DNA of 9,390 nucleotides from CAYNLK01 sp964398055 (lineage in GTDB: Bacteria; Chloroflexota; Anaerolineae; 4572-78; J111): positions 1 through 9,390 of the forward strand of contig CAYNLK010000097.1 of assembly GCA_964398055.1 (NCBI GenBank), given 5' to 3'. Shown in pieces: positions 6,497 through 9,390 of this stretch. A program made the translations under genes and the position numbers. Below the pieces are notes generated by a model. The model saw only the letters and a program-made list of their open reading frames with translations, made no database searches and was not told where the DNA came from. How positions within the stretch are numbered: position 1 is the first letter of the stretch; each line of letters starts with the position of its first letter.

Positions 6497-6532
6497 AAAA
6501 AACGTCTTTGTCCCAGCCGAGACAAAGACGTT
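6497..6532 (-). terminator. Intrinsic terminator (attenuator) in the rplJ leader
   Basis: On the minus strand AACGTCTTTGTC (6532-6521) and GACAAAGACGTT (6512-6501) form a perfect 12-bp stem with an 8-base loop, followed by a run of six T (6502-6497, the first two shared with the stem). It sits inside the operon, 36 bases ahead of the rplJ start and directly after the L10 leader, the position expected for a transcription attenuator controlling rplJ-rplL. Confidence 0.85.
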
Positions 6533-6578
6533 GAGATTGCCAAAATCAGCGGGGCAAGAATATACCCCCGCCTCTTGG

Positions 6579-6670
6579 ATCTCTGGTCCTCACCTCGGCA
6601 GGCCTCCAAAAATTTAAGCGCAAATTGCCTTAAAAAAGGCAGGGCGCACCTGCTGTCTCTGGCAAGAGAT
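6579..6670 (-). ncRNA. L10 leader (ribosomal protein L10-L12 binding leader RNA)
   Basis: The minus strand between rplA and rplJ carries the conserved L10-leader elements: CCAGAGACAGCAGGTGC (6662-6646), and GCCTGCCGAGGTGAGGA further 3' (about 6603-6587). GCAGG pairs with CCTGC around the protein-binding kink. The closing stem is ATCTCT (6670-6665) with AGAGAT (6584-6579). Known leaders of this family bind L10(L12)4 and repress the rplJ-rplL genes. The location upstream of rplJ and the downstream terminator fit that role. Confidence 0.87.
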
Positions 6671-6688
6671 AAATAATTCGGTTATGCG

Positions 6689-7402
6689 TTAGTCTAATTT
6701 CAATTGCGTTGCCTGGGCCGGGTCCACTTTAATCCCAGGTCCCATTGTTGCTGCTAGAGCAACCTTCTTGATGTAAGTCCCCTTGGCCCCCGCTGGTTTG
6801 GCCTGGTTGATGGCCTCCATCAAGGCCGAAAAATTCTCCAGGAGCTGCTCATTGGAGAAACTGGCTTTGCCAATCGGTACGTGCACGTTCGCGGTTCGAT
6901 CCAGCCTGAATTCAACCCGGCCGGCTTTAAGCTCTTTGACCACTCTTGCCAGGTCCGTACCGGGGACCACCGTACCGGCTTTGGGACTCGGCATCAAGCC
7001 GCGCGGGCCCAGCAACTTACCCAACCGGCCAACTTTCGACATCATCGGCGGGGTCGCCACCGCTACATCGAATTCAAACCAGCCGCCCTGAATTTTTTCG
7101 ACCATGTCATCACTACCGGCATAATCGGCGCCAGCATCCAGGGCAATCCGCTGATCTTCACCTTCGGCAAAAACCATCACCCGAACCTGCCGGCCGGTCC
7201 CGTTGGGCAACTGCACGGTACTGCGAATTTGCTGGTCGGCCTTGCGCGGGTCCAGTCCCATCCGCAGATGGGCTTCAATGGTCGCGTCAAACTTGGTATA
7301 AGCAGTTTTCCTGACCAGATCGACCGCTTCTGCGGGCGAATAGTTTATGGTCGGATCGATTAACTTGGCTGCCTCTTGATACTTTCTGCCTCGCTTAGGC
7401 AT
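6689..7402 (-). CDS. rplA: Large ribosomal subunit protein uL1
   Basis: The 237-residue protein has the usual L1 length. It begins PKRGRKYQEAAKLID and includes the segment MGLDPRKADQQIR (48-60). The L1 signature GKLLGPRGLMPSPKAGTV lies at 128-145, in the domain II region. L1 sits at the E-site stalk on 23S rRNA and helps move deacylated tRNA; in several bacteria it also represses its own operon by binding mRNA. The ATG has AGGAGG 5-6 bases upstream. It follows rplK after 108 bases and precedes the L10 leader. Confidence 0.98.
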   Translation of the reverse strand: MPKRGRKYQEAAKLIDPTINYSPAEAVDLVRKTAYTKFDATIEAHLRMGLDPRKADQQIRSTVQLPNGTGRQVRVMVFAEGEDQRIALDAGADYAGSDDMVEKIQGGWFEFDVAVATPPMMSKVGRLGKLLGPRGLMPSPKAGTVVPGTDLARVVKELKAGRVEFRLDRTANVHVPIGKASFSNEQLLENFSALMEAINQAKPAGAKGTYIKKVALAATMGPGIKVDPAQATQLKLD

Positions 7403-7466
7403 TTTTTCCTCCTAAGGGTGGTTATAACGGGTTTTTTTATGTTTCAACAAACCCTCCCACGTTTCA

Positions 7467-7507
7467 GAGTAAGGTGAACTGCTCCTTACTCCCCAGGTAG
7501 GGCCTGG
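7467..7507 (-). other. Two adjacent hairpins in the rplK-rplA spacer
   Basis: Immediately after the rplK stop codon the minus strand can form CCAGG/CCTGG (7507-7503 with 7497-7493). Next comes GAGTAAGG/CCTTACTC, a perfect 8-bp stem with a 9-base loop (7491-7484 with 7474-7467). No U-tract follows either stem, so they are not intrinsic terminators. They could be an RNA processing or protein-binding site, or simply stabilise the upstream mRNA. Confidence 0.45.
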
Positions 7508-7510
7508 TGA

Positions 7511-7936
7511 TTAGTCTACAATCGAAATGCCCATACTGCGGGCCGAGCCTTCAATCTGCTTCATGGCGCCCTCAATATCAACCGCGTTGAGATCTTTCAT
7601 TTTGGTCTCGGCAATTTCACGAATCTGAGATCGGCTTATTTTGCCAACCTTATTGCGATTCGGCTCGCCAGAACCTCGTTCCAACCCGACCGCTTTTTTC
7701 AACAGATCGCTGACGGGCGGGGTTTTGGTGATGAATGAAAAAGTCTGATCGGTATAAATTGTGATCTCAGCCGGCACAATCGATCCGATCATATTTTGAG
7801 TCCTGGCGTTATATTCTTTGCAAAAGCCCATAATATTAATCTGGTGCGGACCTAGCGCCGTACCCACCGGCGGGGCCGGATTGGCTTTGCCGGCCGGTAT
7901 CTGTAGTTTGACTACAGCTTTCACTTTTTTAGCCAT
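7511..7936 (-). CDS. rplK: Large ribosomal subunit protein uL11
   Basis: The 141-residue protein is full-length L11. The N-terminal domain carries the proline-rich segment IPAGKANPAPPVGTALGP (13-30), the classic thiostrepton-site face and helix. The C-terminal rRNA-binding domain includes GKISRSQIREIAETKMKDLN (98-117) and ends GSARSMGISIVD. L11 binds the GTPase-associated centre of 23S rRNA and is needed for RelA-type stringent signalling in many bacteria. The ATG has AAGGA about 6 bases upstream. It lies 58 bases downstream of nusG, in the usual nusG-rplK-rplA order. Confidence 0.98.
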   Translation of the reverse strand: MAKKVKAVVKLQIPAGKANPAPPVGTALGPHQINIMGFCKEYNARTQNMIGSIVPAEITIYTDQTFSFITKTPPVSDLLKKAVGLERGSGEPNRNKVGKISRSQIREIAETKMKDLNAVDIEGAMKQIEGSARSMGISIVD

Positions 7937-7994
7937 ATTGATTCCTTCCCACGGTTACTCAAACGTAATAAACTGAAGCCTGTTTTGAGCCAGG

Positions 7995-8669
7995 TTAAGC
8001 GCGCTCTACCTGCAGAAAATCTAACTCTATGGGTGTTTCACGCCCAAAAAAGTTGACCAACACTCTAACCCGGGTCCGGTCCAAATCGATTTCATCAACT
8101 GTGCCCATAAAATCTTCAAACGGTCCTTCCACAATGCGCACCTTCTGACCAACCTTAAAGCTGATTTTGACCTTGGGCACTTCGGCTTCCATGCGCTTGA
8201 GGATCTTATCGACCTCTTCCGGTTGAAGCGGAGTTGGGGCCGTACCAGACCCTACAAAGCCGGTCACCCCGGGCGTGTTCCTGACGACATACCAGGAATC
8301 ATCATCCAGAACCATCTCAACCAGGATATAACCCGGAAAAACGCGGCGCTCGATGATCCGGCGTTGGCCATCCCGCAATTCTACTTCTTCCTCGGTTGGT
8401 ACGACCACCTGAAAAATCTTATCCTGCATCCCCATCGACTCGATCCGATGCTCCAGATTTTTCTGAACCTTGTTCTCGTAACCCGAGTAGCTATGGATGA
8501 CATACCATTGAGTCCCGGCAGGACGAGGTTTTTCCTGCTCCGCCTCAACTAAACCCTCTGCCTCGTCAACTACCTCATCTGAAGCCAGAACCTCTGCTGC
8601 AACTGGAGCAAAGTTGTTATCTTCATCAGTTATTTTCTGTTGGCTGCTCTTCTTCTCTTTTTTAGCCAT
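7995..8669 (-). CDS. nusG: Transcription termination/antitermination factor NusG
   Basis: The 224-residue protein has an N-terminal charged extension (about 1-50, rich in Lys then Glu/Asp), the NGN domain (about 53-165: QWYVIHSYSGYENKVQKNL, then RRVFPGYILVEM at 108-119 and NTPGVTGFVG at 131-140), and a C-terminal KOW domain (about 172-224: VGQKVRIVEGPFEDFMGTV). It binds RNA polymerase and modulates elongation, Rho termination and coupling to the ribosome. The frame is open 44 codons further upstream, but that part runs into secE and encodes nothing family-like. The ATG at 8669 has AGGA 7 bases upstream and gives the expected start MAKKEKK, so I use it. It follows the secE stop by 43 bases. 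Confidence 0.96.
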   Translation of the reverse strand: MAKKEKKSSQQKITDEDNNFAPVAAEVLASDEVVDEAEGLVEAEQEKPRPAGTQWYVIHSYSGYENKVQKNLEHRIESMGMQDKIFQVVVPTEEEVELRDGQRRIIERRVFPGYILVEMVLDDDSWYVVRNTPGVTGFVGSGTAPTPLQPEEVDKILKRMEAEVPKVKISFKVGQKVRIVEGPFEDFMGTVDEIDLDRTRVRVLVNFFGRETPIELDFLQVERA

Positions 8670-8676
8670 TAACTTT

Positions 8677-8680
8677 TCCT
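8677..8680 (-). promoter_or_regulatory. Ribosome binding site deciding the nusG start
   Basis: Minus-strand AGGA (8680-8677) lies 7 bases before the ATG at 8669. It supports the shorter NusG over the upstream in-frame ATG at 8801, which would overlap the end of secE. Confidence 0.7.
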
Positions 8681-8712
8681 GACCACTAACACCAGTACCC
8701 TGACAGTGATAA

Positions 8713-9021
8713 CTACTCCTGCTGTGCATTAAAATAAAACGCGGCTGTTCCACCAATGAGCAACACCACAGCCAGACCAACCCTAAGCAGATCACCAACA
8801 ATAACCCCAGCCACCACTATTTGGAAGAGATAATCCAATAACCCCAAAAAAATTGCCATAGCGACCGTAACGATGACGATAATGGTCGTTAGAGTCCTGG
8901 TCTCTTCCCGCGTTGGCCAGGTGACTTTGCGCAACTCGGCGCGTGTTTCTTTAAAATATCTTACAATTGCATTTTCGCTACGCGGTGTAACAGTCGGTGC
9001 GCTTGATTTTGTTTTAGCCAC
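8713..9021 (-). CDS. secE: Protein translocase subunit SecE, GTG start, with an extra C-terminal membrane segment
   Basis: The 102-residue protein contains the SecE core: FKETRAELRKVTWPTREET (23-41), the conserved amphipathic helix and the K-V-x-W-P signature, then a transmembrane helix (about 46-66). SecE clamps the SecY channel in the inner membrane. The protein continues past the usual end with a short linker and a second hydrophobic stretch (about 78-97, LLRVGLAVVLLIGGTAAFYF), which would make a second membrane helix; many single-helix SecE proteins stop near residue 65. The start codon is GTG (9021-9019), with GAGAGGAG about 10 bases upstream. It lies between rpmG and nusG, the usual place. 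Confidence 0.95.
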   Translation of the reverse strand: MAKTKSSAPTVTPRSENAIVRYFKETRAELRKVTWPTREETRTLTTIIVIVTVAMAIFLGLLDYLFQIVVAGVIVGDLLRVGLAVVLLIGGTAAFYFNAQQE

Positions 9022-9064
9022 GATAGCCGCGCTCCTCTCGCTTACTTAATTAGTCAGTTGTTGG

Positions 9065-9229
9065 CTATTTGGTTTCACGATGAAGGCGGTGCGCCCGGCA
9101 CCGCGGACAAAATTTAACCAATTCCAACCGATTCGGATCATTACGCCGATTCTTCTCGGTCGTATAGTTCCGTTCGCTACACTCTGTACAAGCTAACGTG
9201 ACAACCATCCGAACTGCTTTTTTGGCCAT
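9065..9229 (-). CDS. rpmG: Large ribosomal subunit protein bL33, zinc-binding form
   Basis: This short minus-strand gene encodes 54 residues beginning MAKKAVRMVVTLACTEC and ending RLHRETK. It has both CxxC pairs of a zinc ribbon (C14/C17 in CTEC and C41/C44 in CPRC), so it is the zinc-containing form of L33, and NYTTEKNRRN (21-30) is typical of the family. L33 lies near the E site of the 50S subunit. The gene is between tuf and secE, as in many bacteria. The ATG (9229-9227) is only 7 bases after the U-tract of a terminator-like hairpin, and I see no Shine-Dalgarno sequence before it. The stop is TAG at 9067-9065. Confidence 0.95.
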   Translation of the reverse strand: MAKKAVRMVVTLACTECSERNYTTEKNRRNDPNRLELVKFCPRCRAHRLHRETK

Positions 9230-9236
9230 AATTCAT

Positions 9237-9279
9237 AAAAAGAGGGCTGAGAGATTGTTACTACGTCTCCCCACCCTCT
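9237..9279 (-). terminator. Terminator or attenuator hairpin between tuf and rpmG
   Basis: On the minus strand AGAGGG (9279-9274) pairs with CCCTCT (9246-9241). After a 2x2 internal mismatch, GGGAGA (9271-9266) pairs with TCTCTC (9254-9249) with one G-U wobble, across an 11-base loop. A run of five T (9241-9237) follows directly. This would end most tuf transcripts and let a fraction through into rpmG-secE-nusG-rplKAJL. Confidence 0.75.
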
Positions 9280-9334
9280 GACTCCTTTCCACAAAAGCCA
9301 GTTTATTAAATGCTATTTCAGTTTTAACCGGCGG

Positions 9335-9390
9335 TTACTCAACGATCTTGGTAATAACGCCAGCCCCAACGGTCCGACCACCTTCCCGGA
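9335..9390 (-). CDS. tuf: Elongation factor Tu, C-terminal end only (partial)
   Basis: The last 17 codons before the TAA at 9337-9335 read REGGRTVGAGVITKIVE, the highly conserved C-terminus of EF-Tu. This is the end of domain III, and EF-Tu delivers aminoacyl-tRNA to the ribosome. The rest of the gene lies outside the window. The position upstream of rpmG-secE-nusG is the usual one for a tuf copy. A hairpin with a U-tract follows 56 bases beyond the stop. Confidence 0.93.
   Translation of the reverse strand, partial: REGGRTVGAGVITKIVE

Noticed and set aside
6671..6720. Possible internal promoter for rplJ-rplL at the end of rplA (TTGAAA followed by A/T-rich bases).
   Set aside because: No acceptable -10 box is found at 16-18 bases, so I cannot support a promoter there.
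6881..7363. Plus-strand open frames opposite rplA.
   Set aside because: They lie wholly antisense to a well-conserved ribosomal protein gene and have low-complexity, shadow-like composition.
8670..8801. Longer NusG starting at the ATG at 8801.
   Set aside because: The extra 44 residues overlap the secE coding region in another frame and lack a family-like sequence. The ATG at 8669 has its own ribosome binding site.

Overview
The window reads as a chromosomal segment from an uncultured or environmental member of the Chloroflexota (Anaerolineae-like). This is an inference from three things: the Thr/Pro-rich linker behind the membrane anchor of the ComEA-like protein, the 833-residue GDP-mannose pyrophosphorylase/mutase-like fusion, and the ribosomal gene order. 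No 16S rRNA is present to settle it. Most genes lie on the minus strand; one large gene lies on the plus strand.

Left part (about 1-2450, all minus). A comEA-like gene with its own extended -10 promoter is followed by a phosphoribosyltransferase gene, then an NAD-dependent sugar epimerase, then a tRNA-Ser(UGA) with its own well-formed promoter. The phosphoribosyltransferase and the epimerase are 24 bases apart and probably cotranscribed.

Middle (2449-5464). The 394-base gap between comEA and the divergent plus-strand gene holds promoters for both sides. Between them sits a 139-base non-coding element with long imperfect terminal inverted repeats, flanked by a perfect 8-base direct repeat (CGGAAAAA): a MITE-like insertion lying just upstream of the plus-strand promoter. 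The plus gene encodes an N-terminal nucleotidyltransferase, a left-handed beta-helix and a C-terminal phosphomannomutase-like region whose catalytic loops look degenerate. A perfect palindrome overlaps its stop codon, and a bidirectional terminator separates it from the convergent ribosomal operon.

Right part (5465-9390, minus, transcribed right to left). The order is tuf (3' end only), rpmG (54 codons), secE, nusG, rplK, rplA, L10 leader, rplJ, rplL. This is the classic tuf-secE-nusG-L11-L1-L10-L7/L12 cluster of translation, translocation and transcription-elongation genes. It ends in a terminator directly after rplL instead of continuing into rpoBC. The 228-base rplA-rplJ spacer carries a recognisable L10 leader followed by a strong intrinsic terminator upstream of rplJ. 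I can draw a specific alternative pairing that would make it an L10-controlled attenuator. A second terminator-like hairpin sits between tuf and rpmG, and rpmG starts right at its U-tract with no Shine-Dalgarno sequence.

I see no evidence of a novel defence, mobile or biosynthetic system. The notable items are the MITE, the attenuator model, the degenerate mutase domain and the tuf/rpmG junction.
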